DNA of 64,000 nt from NCBI RefSeq assembly GCF_000368065.1, contig NZ_KB851200.1:2287204-2351203 (forward strand), in the 5' to 3' direction. Of this stretch, positions 35,705 to 46,936 are shown piece by piece; position 1 is the stretch's first letter; every line of letters starts with the position of its first letter. Below the pieces are notes generated by a model, which worked only from the letters and a program-made list of their open reading frames with translations, searched no databases and was not told the origin of the DNA. The position numbers and the translations under genes were made by a program. Source of the DNA: Acinetobacter seifertii (GTDB lineage Bacteria > Pseudomonadota > Gammaproteobacteria > Pseudomonadales > Moraxellaceae).

Positions 35705-35998
35705 TTAACGTCGGAAATTTGACAATAACTCACTCGTGATCGCTTTATTGTGATCCGCAATTTTATTTTTTTTGGTTTTCGCAGGATTCGTGTCAACACG
35801 CTCAATTTTGATCGCTTTAAATTTCCCTTGATTGTCAGCCGCAAGAAATCTCACTTTCTCATTTCTTTTCGGCTCACCTTCTGATGCAGGAAAGTCAGAA
35901 ATATGAAAGAAAATATCACCTTCAGTGGTTGAAATAAAACCAAACCCCTTATCGGCGTTATATTGTTTTACTCTTCCAATATAAAACTCTTGTTTCAT
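35705..35998 (-). CDS. Cold-shock domain protein
   Basis: 97 residues from MKQEFYIGRVKQYN; AGGGG lies 7 bases upstream, better than the in-frame start at 36055. The cold-shock fold has RNP1 KGFGFI and RNP2 DIFFHI, so it binds single-stranded nucleic acid. It is longer than CspA (about 70 residues), with a basic C-terminal tail (TNPAKTKKNKIADHNK). It lies upstream of the Excalibur gene by about 160 bases and downstream of upp past a strong terminator. Confidence 0.87.
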   Translation of the reverse strand: MKQEFYIGRVKQYNADKGFGFISTTEGDIFFHISDFPASEGEPKRNEKVRFLAADNQGKFKAIKIERVDTNPAKTKKNKIADHNKAITSELLSNFRR

Positions 35999-36040
35999 GA
36001 TCTTTCCCCTACTTTTCCCATCCAATCGTTGCTGTAAATA

Positions 36041-36094
36041 AAAAGAGACTTTCAATTCCGCTGTTAAAAAATACGGTTTGATGAAGTCTCTTTT
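36041..36094 (-). terminator. Long terminator hairpin downstream of upp
   Basis: AAAAGAGACTT/AAGTCTCTTTT is an 11-bp outer stem that continues imperfectly inwards (TCAA/TTGA and CCG/CGG). On the minus strand it is followed by TTTTTATTT. It lies 19 bases past the upp stop. Confidence 0.75.
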
Positions 36095-36112
36095 TTATGA
36101 CTATTTCAAAAA

Positions 36113-36748
36113 TTAATCTTTTTGAACACTACCAAAAATCTTGTCGCCAGCATCGCCTAAACCAGGAACGATATAACCTTGTTCATTTAAGCCGTCATCA
36201 ATAGATGCAGTATAAAGCTGAATGTCAGGATGTGCTGCCTCAACTTTTGCAATTCCTTCAGGAGCTGCAACCAATACCATAACACGAATATCTTTACATC
36301 CACTTGCCTTTAACACATCAATTGCAGCAACCAAAGAGTTACCTGTTGCCAGCATAGGATCGATAATCATTGCAATACGGTTAGCCACATCTGGAACTAG
36401 CTTTTTATAGTAAGTACGTACTTCCAAAGTCTCTTCGTTACGCTCAAGACCTAACACACTTACTTTTGCACTTGGAATCAGATTAAGCACGCCATCAAGC
36501 ATACCAATACCAGCACGTAAAATCGGTACAATCGTTATTTTTTTACCAGCAATACGCTGAGTAGTAACAGTTCCAGCCCATCCATCAATTTCGCAATCCA
36601 CAACTGGTAAATCTTTCGTTGCTTCATATGTCAATAACATAGTCACTTCTTGAGCAAGCTCACGGAAATTCTTAGTACTGATGTCAGCACGACGTAATAA
36701 ACCTAATTTATGACGAATAAGTGGGTGACGAATTTCTTGAATGGCCAC
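36113..36748 (-). CDS. upp: Uracil phosphoribosyltransferase
   Basis: 211 residues. It converts uracil and PRPP to UMP in pyrimidine salvage. The PRPP loop is seen in [21 protein letters not shown] (about 131-151), and the uracil-binding C-terminal region carries [15 protein letters not shown]. The length fits the family (208-211). It has its own terminator and lies between the nuo operon terminator and the cold-shock gene. Confidence 0.96.
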   Translation of the reverse strand: MAIQEIRHPLIRHKLGLLRRADISTKNFRELAQEVTMLLTYEATKDLPVVDCEIDGWAGTVTTQRIAGKKITIVPILRAGIGMLDGVLNLIPSAKVSVLGLERNEETLEVRTYYKKLVPDVANRIAMIIDPMLATGNSLVAAIDVLKASGCKDIRVMVLVAAPEGIAKVEAAHPDIQLYTASIDDGLNEQGYIVPGLGDAGDKIFGSVQKD

Positions 36749-36808
36749 AGATGTTACCTAAAAATATAAAAACGTATTTATTATAATCTTTTTTTAACTA
36801 TCAATAAA

Positions 36809-36836
36809 AAAAAGCCTCCATATTTGGAGGCTTTTT
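36809..36836 (-). terminator. Rho-independent terminator of the nuo operon
   Basis: AAAAAGCCTCCA/TGGAGGCTTTTT is a 12-bp stem with a 4-base loop and a long T-run on the minus strand, 12 bases past the nuoN stop. Confidence 0.9.
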
Positions 36837-36848
36837 TGTACACAAGAA

Positions 36849-38345
36849 TTATTGTTGTTGCGAAAGCATGAAATGTAATGGAGATAAAATTTCTGCTTTT
36901 AATGCCAAATTAATCATTGGATCTGGATATACACCCAAAATAATCACTAATGCAGCAGCAGCTAATACCATCAAACCACCCACTTTTTGTCCCCAATGTG
37001 CATCAGCATCAATACGAGGAGTTTCAGGTGGAGTCATATACATCACAACCATCACACGTAAGTAGTAATACAAACCAATACCACTACCCACAATAATCAT
37101 TGCAGCTAAGAACCAATGTTGAGTCGTTACAGCAGCCATAACAACCAAGAACTTACCAATGAAGCCTGCTGTTAATGGAATACCAGCCAAAGATAACATC
37201 ATGACTGTTAATGTTGCTGTAAGTACTGGACGGCGCCAGAACAAACCACGGTAGTCTGCAAGGCTTTGAGCTTCATCTACGTTGTTATATGGGCTAGACA
37301 TTAACGCTACTGCACCAAAGGCACCAATAGTTGTTAATACATAAGTCACCACATACACAGTTACGCTACCTAAGCTCGCATATGTCATGCTAATTAAAGC
37401 AATTAACAAATAACCAAAGTGAGCAATAGATGAATAACCCAAAATACGTTTTAAGTTCACTTGACGAACAGCGAGCAAGTTACCGACTAAAATTGACAAT
37501 ACAGCAATGATTGTCAAAACAGTCACTAGCGAGTTCACCATGATTGCGCCAGAAGCAAGCAAATAACGTACGAACAAACCAATAGTTGCAACCTTAGCAG
37601 CAGTCGCTAAGAAAGTTGCCATTGGAGCTGGAGCACCTGCATATACATCTGGTGTCCATTTGTGGAACGGTGCAAGCGATAATTTGAATGCAACAGCGAA
37701 AATAATAAGTGCTAAACCTAATAACACCATTGGCTGTTTGATTGCGCCAAATAAAGCTTGAACAGAATCATAGAATGAAAGCGAACCAGTGTAAGCGTAG
37801 ATATACGCCATACCCATCAACAACATCGCAGAAGCTGTTGCAGAAAGTACAAGATACTTAATACCCGCTTCAAGCGATTGGCTACGTTGATATGTATAAG
37901 CAAGTAAGCCGTATACAGGAATCGACATTAACTCAAGGCTAATAAAGAAAGATGCATAGTGAGAACTTGCAACCATCAACATTGCACCTGCTACAGAAGC
38001 AAGTAACAAAAGATAGAGTTCTTCACGGTTGTCTTTATAAGTCTCGATATAAGCATGAGACAAAGTACAACACGCCAATGATGCAACTAAAATCATGAAC
38101 TGATAGAACAATGTAAATGGATCAACCATAAACATGCCCATCACATTTGCCGGTACAAATTTACCGCCAAATAGTTCTAGCAAGATATAAAGTGCAGCAA
38201 GGTTTAAACCGACAACAGAAGTTGTTGCGATTAAATTATGGTTACGCTTAATTGCAATGAGCAACATGACGACGACTGTTGTCAACGCAACAATCATCAC
38301 AGGCGCTAATGGCATAATCGTAGAGAATGATACTGTGAAGTTCAT
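36849..38345 (-). CDS. nuoN: NADH-quinone oxidoreductase subunit N
   Basis: 498 residues, about 14 membrane helices. One of the three antiporter-like proton-pumping subunits in the membrane arm of complex I. The key acidic helix SLELMSIPVYGLLAY and the lysine helix KLSLAPFHKWTPDVYAGAP are present. Last gene of the 13-gene operon, 2 bases after nuoM and ended by a strong terminator. Confidence 0.97.
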   Translation of the reverse strand: MNFTVSFSTIMPLAPVMIVALTTVVVMLLIAIKRNHNLIATTSVVGLNLAALYILLELFGGKFVPANVMGMFMVDPFTLFYQFMILVASLACCTLSHAYIETYKDNREELYLLLLASVAGAMLMVASSHYASFFISLELMSIPVYGLLAYTYQRSQSLEAGIKYLVLSATASAMLLMGMAYIYAYTGSLSFYDSVQALFGAIKQPMVLLGLALIIFAVAFKLSLAPFHKWTPDVYAGAPAPMATFLATAAKVATIGLFVRYLLASGAIMVNSLVTVLTIIAVLSILVGNLLAVRQVNLKRILGYSSIAHFGYLLIALISMTYASLGSVTVYVVTYVLTTIGAFGAVALMSSPYNNVDEAQSLADYRGLFWRRPVLTATLTVMMLSLAGIPLTAGFIGKFLVVMAAVTTQHWFLAAMIIVGSGIGLYYYLRVMVVMYMTPPETPRIDADAHWGQKVGGLMVLAAAALVIILGVYPDPMINLALKAEILSPLHFMLSQQQ

Positions 38346-38347
38346 GA

Positions 38348-39946
38348 TTATTGGATCTCCACATGGTCAAGTTGAGTAGCTGTTTGCTGAACAGTTTCAA
38401 CGACTTCTTGTACTGGCACATAACTATTGACCAACCACTGCATACTTGAATGAGATACATCCAAGAATGTTTGTGGGAAGATACCAAGCCAAACGAGACC
38501 AATCGCACAAATCATCAAAATAACAACTTCACGAGCAGATAAGTCTTTTAATGGATTAGTGTAGTGTTGCTTTTGTTCAGGGTTTGGCTCACCAAATAAA
38601 GCACGGTGAATCAAGATCAAACCATATAAACCTGCAAATACAAGGCTGATAGAAGCAAGAATCGTGAAGGCAGGATATTTATTAAATGAACCCATCAAAA
38701 TCAGGAATTCACCAATAAAGTTACCTAAACCTGGCACACCAACAAGAGCAGCTACGAAGAACATTAAGAAGAATGGTAAGTATTGGAGTTGACCACGAAG
38801 ACCACCCATCAAACGCAAATCACGTGTATGCAAGCGCTCGTAGATTTGACCAGACATAATGAACAATGCAGCAGATGACAAACCATGTGCCAACATCATG
38901 ATCATTAAACCTTGGAAGGTCAAAATATTACCTGCATAGATTGCAAGTAAAATGAAGCCCATGTGTGAAATCGACGTATACGCAAGTAAACGTTTCATGT
39001 CAGTTTGCTGGTAAGCACACCAAGCGCCGTAGAAAATACCAATCAAACCGAAAATAATCGCAATATCTGCAAACTGTGCAGAAGCTGCTGGGAAGAATGG
39101 AATTACAAAACGGAGCAAACCGTACGCTGCTGTCTTAATCAAGATACCAGCCAAGTCTACAGAACCCGCTGTAGGAGCTTGAGCATGCGCATCTGGTAAC
39201 CAGCCGTGCAATGGGAAAACTGGTAACTTCACTGCAAAACCAATAAAGAAGCAGATCATGAAACCATACGCGAAGCCAGCAGGTAAACGATTCGCTACAG
39301 CTAATAAATAGTTGTAATCAAAACCGATCATACCAGTCATCATGTAGCCATAGACCACAAGGCCAAGGATACCGATTAACATCACTAAACCAGCGATTTG
39401 CGTATATAAGAAGAACTTAGTTGCAGCGTAAACACGTGAACGGCCGTTTGAACCTTTATGACCCCATAACGCAATCAAGAAGTAGATTGGTACAAGCATC
39501 ATCTCCCAGAAGAAGAAGAATAGGAACAAATCGATTGCCAAGAACACGCCAATAACGCCACCTAAACTCCATAATAAGTTTAAGTGGAAGAAACCAACGT
39601 TCTTTTGAATCTCGCCCCATGAGCAACCAACAGCAAGTACACCAAGTAAAGCTGTTAACAACACCATGAGTAAAGATAAGCCATCCACTGCTAAGTGAAT
39701 GCCAATACCGAGAGATTTAATCCACGGTAAATAGAACTCAGCTGACCAAGTTGGGACTTTTGAGCCCAACTCGTATGTATAAGTACCACTTTGCCAAAGT
39801 GCAAGACCTAAGCCCAAAGTAATGAGCATACCGATTAGGGCAATCCAGCGTGGCAAAGTTTTGTCGAGTTTATCGACTAACCAACAAGCAAAACCTGCAA
39901 TGAACGGAACAAGGATCAGCGCGGGTAAAATTAAATTGTTTTCCAT
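38348..39946 (-). CDS. nuoM: NADH-quinone oxidoreductase subunit M
   Basis: 532 residues, about 14 membrane helices. Antiporter-like proton-pumping subunit of complex I. It has the conserved glutamate helix FFWEMMLVPIYFLIALWG and the KLPVFPLHGWLPDAHAQAPT segment with the pumping lysine and histidine. It starts 1 base after nuoL ends. Confidence 0.97.
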   Translation of the reverse strand: MENNLILPALILVPFIAGFACWLVDKLDKTLPRWIALIGMLITLGLGLALWQSGTYTYELGSKVPTWSAEFYLPWIKSLGIGIHLAVDGLSLLMVLLTALLGVLAVGCSWGEIQKNVGFFHLNLLWSLGGVIGVFLAIDLFLFFFFWEMMLVPIYFLIALWGHKGSNGRSRVYAATKFFLYTQIAGLVMLIGILGLVVYGYMMTGMIGFDYNYLLAVANRLPAGFAYGFMICFFIGFAVKLPVFPLHGWLPDAHAQAPTAGSVDLAGILIKTAAYGLLRFVIPFFPAASAQFADIAIIFGLIGIFYGAWCAYQQTDMKRLLAYTSISHMGFILLAIYAGNILTFQGLMIMMLAHGLSSAALFIMSGQIYERLHTRDLRLMGGLRGQLQYLPFFLMFFVAALVGVPGLGNFIGEFLILMGSFNKYPAFTILASISLVFAGLYGLILIHRALFGEPNPEQKQHYTNPLKDLSAREVVILMICAIGLVWLGIFPQTFLDVSHSSMQWLVNSYVPVQEVVETVQQTATQLDHVEIQ

Positions 39947-39947
39947 T

Positions 39948-41837
39948 TTATTTCCCCACTACCTGAATAACGATCAAGATCATCAATAACACCACTACAC
40001 CGAGTGACATGCTTGATGCGTATTCACGCAATGAACCTGTTTGACGTGAGCTTGTAAAACTGTTTCCGCCTTTAACAAGTGCAGGAAGCACAAGCCACAA
40101 GCTATCAATTGGATCACGACCAAATAGTTTGGCGAAGAATAAATAAGGTTTAACAAAAACGATGTCATACAACGCATCGAAACCAAATGCAGTACGACAG
40201 ATATGAGCTAAGCCAGCACCAAGACTTGTTTGAGCAAACGATTTTACTGCACCGTAAGCAAAAGCAAACAGACCAATACCAACTGCTAAACCAACAAGCG
40301 CGATACCTACAGCTAAATGCTCTGCTCCATGCATGCCTTCTACAAACTGTTCAGCAACGTGGAATTCAGGAATTTTCGCTGTATTTAAAATACCAGCTAC
40401 AGGACCTTTTAGTGCAGCGCCCACAAAAGTAGACAATACTGCCAAGATACCTAATGGCGCCCAGTAAGTTGCACCTTTAATCTCATGGTAATGTGTATTT
40501 TCTTTACCGAAGAATACAACCCAGATTAAACGGAAGGTATAGATTGAAGTCAGGAACGCACCTGCTACACCAGCCCAATATAAGGTGTGGTATAGAGCAA
40601 CTGATTGACCTTGAACCCAAACTTCACCAAGAATCGCATCTTTTGAGAAGAAGCCGATTGTTAAGAATGGAATCGCTGCTAATGCACCGCCACCAATCGC
40701 GAAACATGCAAATAGGAATTTGTTTTTGTAGAACAAACCGCCCATTTTGAAAATATTTTGTTCGTGATGGTAAGCAAGAATAACTGCACCAGAAGACAAG
40801 AATAATAATGCTTTGAAGAATGCGTGAGCCAACATGTGGAACAAGCCAGCTTGGTAAGCTTCTGCACCAACAGCCATAAACATATAACCAAGCTGACTCA
40901 TTGTTGAGTAAGCCAAAATACGTTTGATGTCTGTTTGCACAAGAGCAGCAAAACCTGCAACTAATAAAGTTACAGCACCTGTTACCGAAATGAATTGCAT
41001 CACTTCAGGTGCAAGCTCAAATACGCTGAATAGACGACAGCATAAGTACACACCAGCCGTTACCATTGTTGCTGCGTGGATTAATGCAGAAACAGGTGTT
41101 GGACCTGCCATCGCATCTGCCAACCATGTTTGCAATGGAATTTGAGCAGATTTACCAGCAGCACCCAAGAACAACATTAATGCAGTCCAGATGGTAAGTG
41201 ACGAACTCTTCGTCATTACTTCTGCTGCATGTTCAACGATGTACTGAGTATTAAGCGTACCAAATTGTTGGTAAAGCAAGAATAAAGCGATAAGTAAGAA
41301 TACGTCACCTACGCGGGTAACTGTAAATGCTTTGATCGCCGCCCAACCATTTGCAGGGTTTGCATAATAGAAACCGATGAGCAAGTAAGAGCAAAGACCT
41401 ACGCCTTCCCAACCTAAGAATAGCAACGCTAAGTTGTCACCCAATACAAGCACAAGCATGCTTGCAACGAATAGGTTGAAATAAGAAAAGAAACGCGCAT
41501 AACCTTCTTCACCACGCATGTACCATGATGCAAAGATGTGGATTAGGAAACCAACACCAGTGATCATGCCCATCATAAGTAAAGATAAGCCATCTAAATG
41601 TAAGCTAATGCCAGGAGCGAAACTACCAACATTGAACCATGTCCAAAGGTTTTGAACAAAAACCTGCTGGCCGCTACTTGTAAATGCCATACCAGCAATC
41701 AATGCAAATAATGCAGATAAACCTACAGAACCCACACCAATAATTGCTGAAACATTTTCAGAGAGCTTATCACGCCCTGCCGCCAATAAAATAAAACCGA
41801 TTAGCGGAAATAATACTGTTAGATATAAATAACTCAT
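39948..41837 (-). CDS. nuoL: NADH-quinone oxidoreductase subunit L
   Basis: 629 residues. Most distal antiporter-like proton-pumping subunit of complex I, with 14 core helices plus the C-terminal lateral helix HL that runs along the membrane arm. It has the glutamate helix [21 protein letters not shown] and [20 protein letters not shown]. Its start overlaps the nuoK stop by 4 bases (ATGA type). Confidence 0.97.
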
Positions 41838-42142
41838 CCGCGCATCTCACTAGCAGCATCCACATCCAAATGATGGAAGCGATGATAGAACTGAAGGACA
41901 ATCGCAAGACCGATACACGCCTCTGCCGCAGCAAGGGTTAAAATCAGAATGAACATCACTTGTCCATCTGGTTGTGCCCATACGCTACCCGCAAGAACGA
42001 ATGCTAACGCAGCAGCATTCATCATGATTTCAAGGCTCATTAACATAAATAGTAGGTTGCGTCGCACCATTACACCGTAAAAACCGAGTGCAAAAAGAAT
42101 GGTTGCAACAATCAAACCATGTTCTAAAGGGATCTGGCCCAT
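41834..42142 (-). CDS. nuoK: NADH-quinone oxidoreductase subunit K
   Basis: 102 residues, three membrane helices. The buried glutamate needed for proton translocation lies in [13 protein letters not shown]. Size is normal for the family. Its start shares one base with the nuoJ stop, and its own stop overlaps the nuoL start, so translation is coupled. Confidence 0.96.
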
Positions 42143-42663
42143 TATTCTTTTTCCTCTTCTGCACCTGGTTCACGTTTACCTAAGTGGTATGCTGCAACAA
42201 GGGCTGCTAGCAATAACATCGCGGCAACTTCAACCAATAATAAGTAGTGAGTAAAGAGCGCTTGACCAACAACTTTTGGTCCAATTACTTGTGCTCCAAG
42301 TGGTGCAGAGATGGTTGTATATTCACCACCAAGCATCCAAACTAAAAGTAAGCCAAGTAAAAAGCTCATGAGTGCTGGATATGCCCAAGCATCTGAAGAA
42401 AGCCATTTACGCTCTTGTTCTACAGTGTGTTGCCCTAAGTTAAGCATCATCACCACGAATACGAACAAGACCATAATTGCACCAGCATAAACAATGATTT
42501 CGAGGGCGCCAGCAAACGGCGCACCTACGATCATGAAAATACCAGCAACTGCAAGTAATGAAACAATCAGACTAAGCAATGCATGTACAGGGTTCGTGTT
42601 AGTAACTACACGAACCGTAGAAACGATGGCCACGAGCGCCATCAAATAAAACGGCCACATCAT
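42142..42663 (-). CDS. nuoJ: NADH-quinone oxidoreductase subunit J
   Basis: 173 residues, five membrane helices. It contains the [21 protein letters not shown] helix whose pi-bulge region couples quinone reduction to proton pumping in complex I. The C-terminal tail is Glu/Lys-rich. It overlaps nuoI by 4 bases and nuoK by 1. Confidence 0.96.
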
Positions 42664-43202
42664 GGTAATAGACTCCGTACATCGATTGGTGCACTTTCTT
42701 TTTGTGCTTGACCTTTCTCTTTACCGCTAACAGCCATACCAGTTACACGGTAGAAGTTGTAGTCTGGGTATTTACCTGGACCTGAAATGAGTAAGTTTTC
42801 TTTCTCATATACAAGGTCTTGACGTACGTATTCGCCCAACTCGAAATCTGGAGTCATTTGAATCGCTGTCGTTGGACATGCTTCTTCACACATACCGCAG
42901 AAAATACAACGAGAGAAGTTGATACGGAAAAACTCCGGATACCAACGCCCATCTTCTTTTTCTGCTTTTTGTAGTGAAATACAGCCAACTGGACATGCAA
43001 CCGCACAAAGGTTACATGCCACACAACGTTCTTCCCCATCTGGGTCACGCGTTAATACGATACGACCACGAAAGCGTGGCGGCACAATTTGTTCAGCCGG
43101 TACTTCTGGATATAAAATCGTGTCACGTTTACGCGTTGCATGGCTAAATACCATAAACAACGAACGTACAATTGATCCGAATCCAGCTAGAAATTTATAC
43201 AT
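42660..43202 (-). CDS. nuoI: NADH-quinone oxidoreductase subunit I
   Basis: 180 residues. Peripheral-arm subunit carrying two 4Fe-4S clusters (N6a and N6b), seen as [15 protein letters not shown] and [15 protein letters not shown]. It passes electrons on to NuoB. It lies 18 bases after nuoH and overlaps the nuoJ start by 4 bases. Confidence 0.97.
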   Translation of the reverse strand: MYKFLAGFGSIVRSLFMVFSHATRKRDTILYPEVPAEQIVPPRFRGRIVLTRDPDGEERCVACNLCAVACPVGCISLQKAEKEDGRWYPEFFRINFSRCIFCGMCEEACPTTAIQMTPDFELGEYVRQDLVYEKENLLISGPGKYPDYNFYRVTGMAVSGKEKGQAQKESAPIDVRSLLP

Positions 43203-43220
43203 TTTGTACTCCCTGCTGTC

Positions 43221-44237
43221 CTAGGCCTGATTCATCAGAATCACAGCACCAGTCACTAACAAGTTGACCAACGCCAATGGCAAACAAATTTTCCAACCAA
43301 AGTTCATGACTTGGTCATAACGTGGACGCATTAAAGAACCACGTGCCAATACAAACATCATTACAAAGAATGCTGTTTTAATCACAAACCAGAATACTGG
43401 TGGAACAAATGGAATTTCTAAATTGAATGGCGCTAACCAGCCACCAAAGAATAAAGTCACGATCAATGCAGAGATAAGTACAACGTTGACATATTCAGCA
43501 ACGAAGAACATACCCCATTTCATACCGCCATATTCAACATGGTAACCTTCAGCCAATTCTTGTTCTGCTTCTGGTTGGTCAAATGGATGACGGTGAGTTA
43601 CCGCAACACCAGCAACCACAAAAATCAAGAAACCTAAGAATTGTGGAATAACGAACCAAACATCGCGTTGTGCTTCAACAATTTCACGAAGGTTGAATGA
43701 ACCTGCAATTGCAACCACACCCATTAACGAGATACCCAAGAACACTTCATAAGAAATGGTTTGAGCAGCTGAACGTAAGCCACCAAGCAATGAGTATTTG
43801 TTATTTGAAGCCCAGCCACCAAATAAGACTGCATAGACTGCAATACCAGCCATTGCCATAAAGAACAACAAACCGATGCTCATGTCGGCAACACCCAGTG
43901 AAGGACTCACCGGGATAACCATGAACGAAAGCACCGCAGTTGCCATCGCAACTGCCGGAGCTAAACGGAAAGTTAATTTATCAGCAAATTTTGGTGTCCA
44001 GTCTTCTTTGAACATGATCTTGAGCATGTCGGCAACGATCTGGAACATACCACCAGGACCAACACGGTTTGGACCATAACGGTCTTGCCACCAAGCAAGT
44101 AAACGACGCTCAATAAAAGACATCAACGCAGCAACAAGAACAACAACAAGCAAAATCACAACTGCTTGAACAACTGCATAAGCAATTGGCCAGTTCTCAG
44201 CCCAAAGTGGCGTTTGACGTATAATTTCTTGATTCAT
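43221..44237 (-). CDS. nuoH: NADH-quinone oxidoreductase subunit H
   Basis: 338 residues, eight membrane helices. Forms the quinone chamber at the junction of the two arms of complex I. The conserved loop [12 protein letters not shown] and the [20 protein letters not shown] segment with its acidic residues are present. It starts 3 bases after nuoG ends. Confidence 0.97.
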   Translation of the reverse strand: MNQEIIRQTPLWAENWPIAYAVVQAVVILLVVVLVAALMSFIERRLLAWWQDRYGPNRVGPGGMFQIVADMLKIMFKEDWTPKFADKLTFRLAPAVAMATAVLSFMVIPVSPSLGVADMSIGLLFFMAMAGIAVYAVLFGGWASNNKYSLLGGLRSAAQTISYEVFLGISLMGVVAIAGSFNLREIVEAQRDVWFVIPQFLGFLIFVVAGVAVTHRHPFDQPEAEQELAEGYHVEYGGMKWGMFFVAEYVNVVLISALIVTLFFGGWLAPFNLEIPFVPPVFWFVIKTAFFVMMFVLARGSLMRPRYDQVMNFGWKICLPLALVNLLVTGAVILMNQA

Positions 44238-44240
44238 GAA

Positions 44241-46925
44241 TTACACTCCTAATGCCACTGAAACAGGCTCAGCTAACGATACTGTTGGTGCTAAACCAAC
44301 TGGGTAACCGATATAACCTGTAGGTAAGTATTCAATTACTTGTACAGGCAAGCTCACTGTAGTTTCGCCTGCTTTAACTGTAATGCGTTGGCCTTCTTGC
44401 AAATTCAAACGCGTTGCATCTTGCTCACCAACTGCAAACATAGCTTCTGGAATACGAGTTTCCATTGCAGGTGTTTTAATCGTGAATTCACCAGAACCAA
44501 AGATGTGGTGCATTGGTACAAGACGGAAGCTTTCAGGGTTTGCAACTACAGCAGTTGGAGCAACATAGCTACGTGCTGGACGTTTTGCTAAACGATCGAA
44601 TAAACGAACGCCCGAATCACCACCTTTTAAGTGACCGCCCACTTCATCTTGGTATTTGTTCCAAGATTGTGGAGAATTCCAACCCGGAGCCCACGCAAAT
44701 GGTACAAGTGAAGATGCATTTTGTGGACCAACATAACCTTCCATAGAGAATGTTAATGCTGAGTCTGGATCTGTTGGCTGTTTAGGTTCATGAACCGATA
44801 AAGGTGCACGAATTGCTGTACGACCAGAATAACGACGTGGTTCACGCGCAATTTTCAAACCATGTACACGGTAGCCTGCATCTGGTGCAACGTCTTGAAT
44901 TGCTTCAAGCACAGGAACATTTTTAACGATAGTTTCGATAACGTCATCAAGCAATGTCCAATCAACTGGCTTACCTTTAAGACCAGTTTCAATGGCATGC
45001 AACCAACGCCAAGATTCTTTAATCGCGTATTCAGGCTTGTAGTAGCTTGGATCGTAAACTTGGTAGAAGCGCTGTGCACGACCTTCTTGGCTTACAACAG
45101 TACCATCACCTTCAGCAAAGCTTGATGCTGAAAGTACAATATCCGCCTGTTTCACAGTTTCTGTTTCACTGTGATCAAGCACAATTACTGTTTCAGCTTT
45201 ATCAAGTGCTGCTTTAACTTGAGCGGCCGGTAAGCGACGGAACAAGTCATTTTCAACAATCACAAGTGTGTCGTAGTCTTGAGCAAATGCTTGTTCAAGG
45301 CTTAAACCGCCAAACAATGCCAAGCCCATAGAGTTCACTTCAGGAACAACAAGGCTTAAACCAGCTTTTGAACCAAGGTTTTGCGTTAACTCTGCCGCAG
45401 CTTCCATAATTGAAGCATCTTGCAAGCTCGTACCCGCAATAATTAACGGTTTGTTTGCTGCTTTTAAAGTGTCGGCAATAGTTTGTGCAAATGCTTTTGC
45501 ATCGTCATCTAAACCACTTACAACTTCACCTTTAACTGCTGCAGCAACTGCAAAGCCTAAACGCGCGATGTCGTTTGGAGATGCAACCACTTCACCAGTT
45601 GCAACATCGGCAAGACGAGTTTGAGTTGCAGCCAAGATATAGATCGGAGACTTCGCTTCCTGACCAATACGTTGTACAGGCTCAGCCAACCAATCTGGCG
45701 TACGTGTTTTTGCAGCCATTTCGCGAGCTTTGTTTTTCGCAGCTTGGCGAACAGACAATGCCATACGAGGTGCAGTTTGAGTTAAATCTTCACCCAAAAT
45801 TAATACTGCATCATAGCCTTCAATTTCACGCATGTTCGGGTTGTAAATACCCTCTGTTTGCATGATTGAAGCTGCAAGCTCAACAAGATTTTGCTCTTTT
45901 TGTGCAACACCTGTTGAATAGTTTGCCTGACCTACAAGTTCACGTAATGCGTAGTTTGATTCTAAACTTGCACGTGGTGAACCGATACCTAAAACCTTTT
46001 TGCCTTCAAGTTTCGCAATTGCCTGATCTAAAGCTTGGTCAACTGAAACAGTTGCTACTGTTTCACCATTGCGGAATTGAGGTTGACGCGGACGATCTGC
46101 ACGGTTGACATAACCTGTGCCAAAACGACCTTTGTCACAAAGGAAGTATTGGTTAACCGAACCATTGAAGCGGTTTTCTACACGACGGATTTCGCCATAA
46201 CGTTCACCCGGAGAAATGTTACAACCCGAAGAACAACCATGACACACGCTTGGTGCATATTGCATATCCCATTTACGGTTATAGCGTTCTGAATGAGTTT
46301 TGTCGGTAAATACACCTGTTGGACATACTTCAGTCAAGTTACCTGAGAATTCAGACTCTAAAGTACCTGATTCTGGGCGACCAAAGTAAACACGTGACGC
46401 ATTGGCATATACACCAAAGTCTGTACCACCCGCATAGTCTTTGTAGTAACGAACGCAACGGTAACAAGCAATACAACGGTTCATTTCATGAGCGATGAAT
46501 GAGCCGAGTTCTTGATTGTAGTGTGTACGCTTCGTAAAACGATAGCGACGACGGTCGTGACCTGTCATTACAGTCATATCTTGTAAATGACAGTGACCAC
46601 CCTCTTCACATACTGGACAGTCGTGTGGGTGATTCGTCATTAAGAATTCAACAATAGACGCACGGAAATCCGTAGCTTCTTTGTCTTCAATCGAGATATA
46701 GGTATTGTCAGATGCTGGCGTCATACATGACATCACAAGACGTCCGCGCGTATCTTCAGGATTTGCATACTGAGTTACGGCACATTGACGGCAAGAACCA
46801 ACCGAACCTAAGGATGGATGCCAACAAAAATATGGGATGTCGATGCCCAGACTCAAACATGCTTGTAGCAAGTTTTCCGAGCCGTTGACTTCATACGATT
46901 TTCCATCGACATGAATTGTAGCCAT
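44241..46925 (-). CDS. nuoG: NADH-quinone oxidoreductase subunit G
   Basis: 894 residues. Largest peripheral-arm subunit. The N-terminal 2Fe-2S site (CWHPSLGSVGSCRQC), a Cys/His 4Fe-4S site (CPVCEEGGHCHLQD), the CIACYRCVRYY site and the extra N7 site VCHGCSSGC are visible. A molybdopterin-oxidoreductase-like domain follows, without cofactor, and a molydopterin-binding-like C-terminal domain ends the protein. Residues to the C-terminal side are less conserved, as is normal for NuoG. Confidence 0.96.
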   Translation of the reverse strand: MATIHVDGKSYEVNGSENLLQACLSLGIDIPYFCWHPSLGSVGSCRQCAVTQYANPEDTRGRLVMSCMTPASDNTYISIEDKEATDFRASIVEFLMTNHPHDCPVCEEGGHCHLQDMTVMTGHDRRRYRFTKRTHYNQELGSFIAHEMNRCIACYRCVRYYKDYAGGTDFGVYANASRVYFGRPESGTLESEFSGNLTEVCPTGVFTDKTHSERYNRKWDMQYAPSVCHGCSSGCNISPGERYGEIRRVENRFNGSVNQYFLCDKGRFGTGYVNRADRPRQPQFRNGETVATVSVDQALDQAIAKLEGKKVLGIGSPRASLESNYALRELVGQANYSTGVAQKEQNLVELAASIMQTEGIYNPNMREIEGYDAVLILGEDLTQTAPRMALSVRQAAKNKAREMAAKTRTPDWLAEPVQRIGQEAKSPIYILAATQTRLADVATGEVVASPNDIARLGFAVAAAVKGEVVSGLDDDAKAFAQTIADTLKAANKPLIIAGTSLQDASIMEAAAELTQNLGSKAGLSLVVPEVNSMGLALFGGLSLEQAFAQDYDTLVIVENDLFRRLPAAQVKAALDKAETVIVLDHSETETVKQADIVLSASSFAEGDGTVVSQEGRAQRFYQVYDPSYYKPEYAIKESWRWLHAIETGLKGKPVDWTLLDDVIETIVKNVPVLEAIQDVAPDAGYRVHGLKIAREPRRYSGRTAIRAPLSVHEPKQPTDPDSALTFSMEGYVGPQNASSLVPFAWAPGWNSPQSWNKYQDEVGGHLKGGDSGVRLFDRLAKRPARSYVAPTAVVANPESFRLVPMHHIFGSGEFTIKTPAMETRIPEAMFAVGEQDATRLNLQEGQRITVKAGETTVSLPVQVIEYLPTGYIGYPVGLAPTVSLAEPVSVALGV

Positions 46926-46936
46926 AGTCGAATTCC

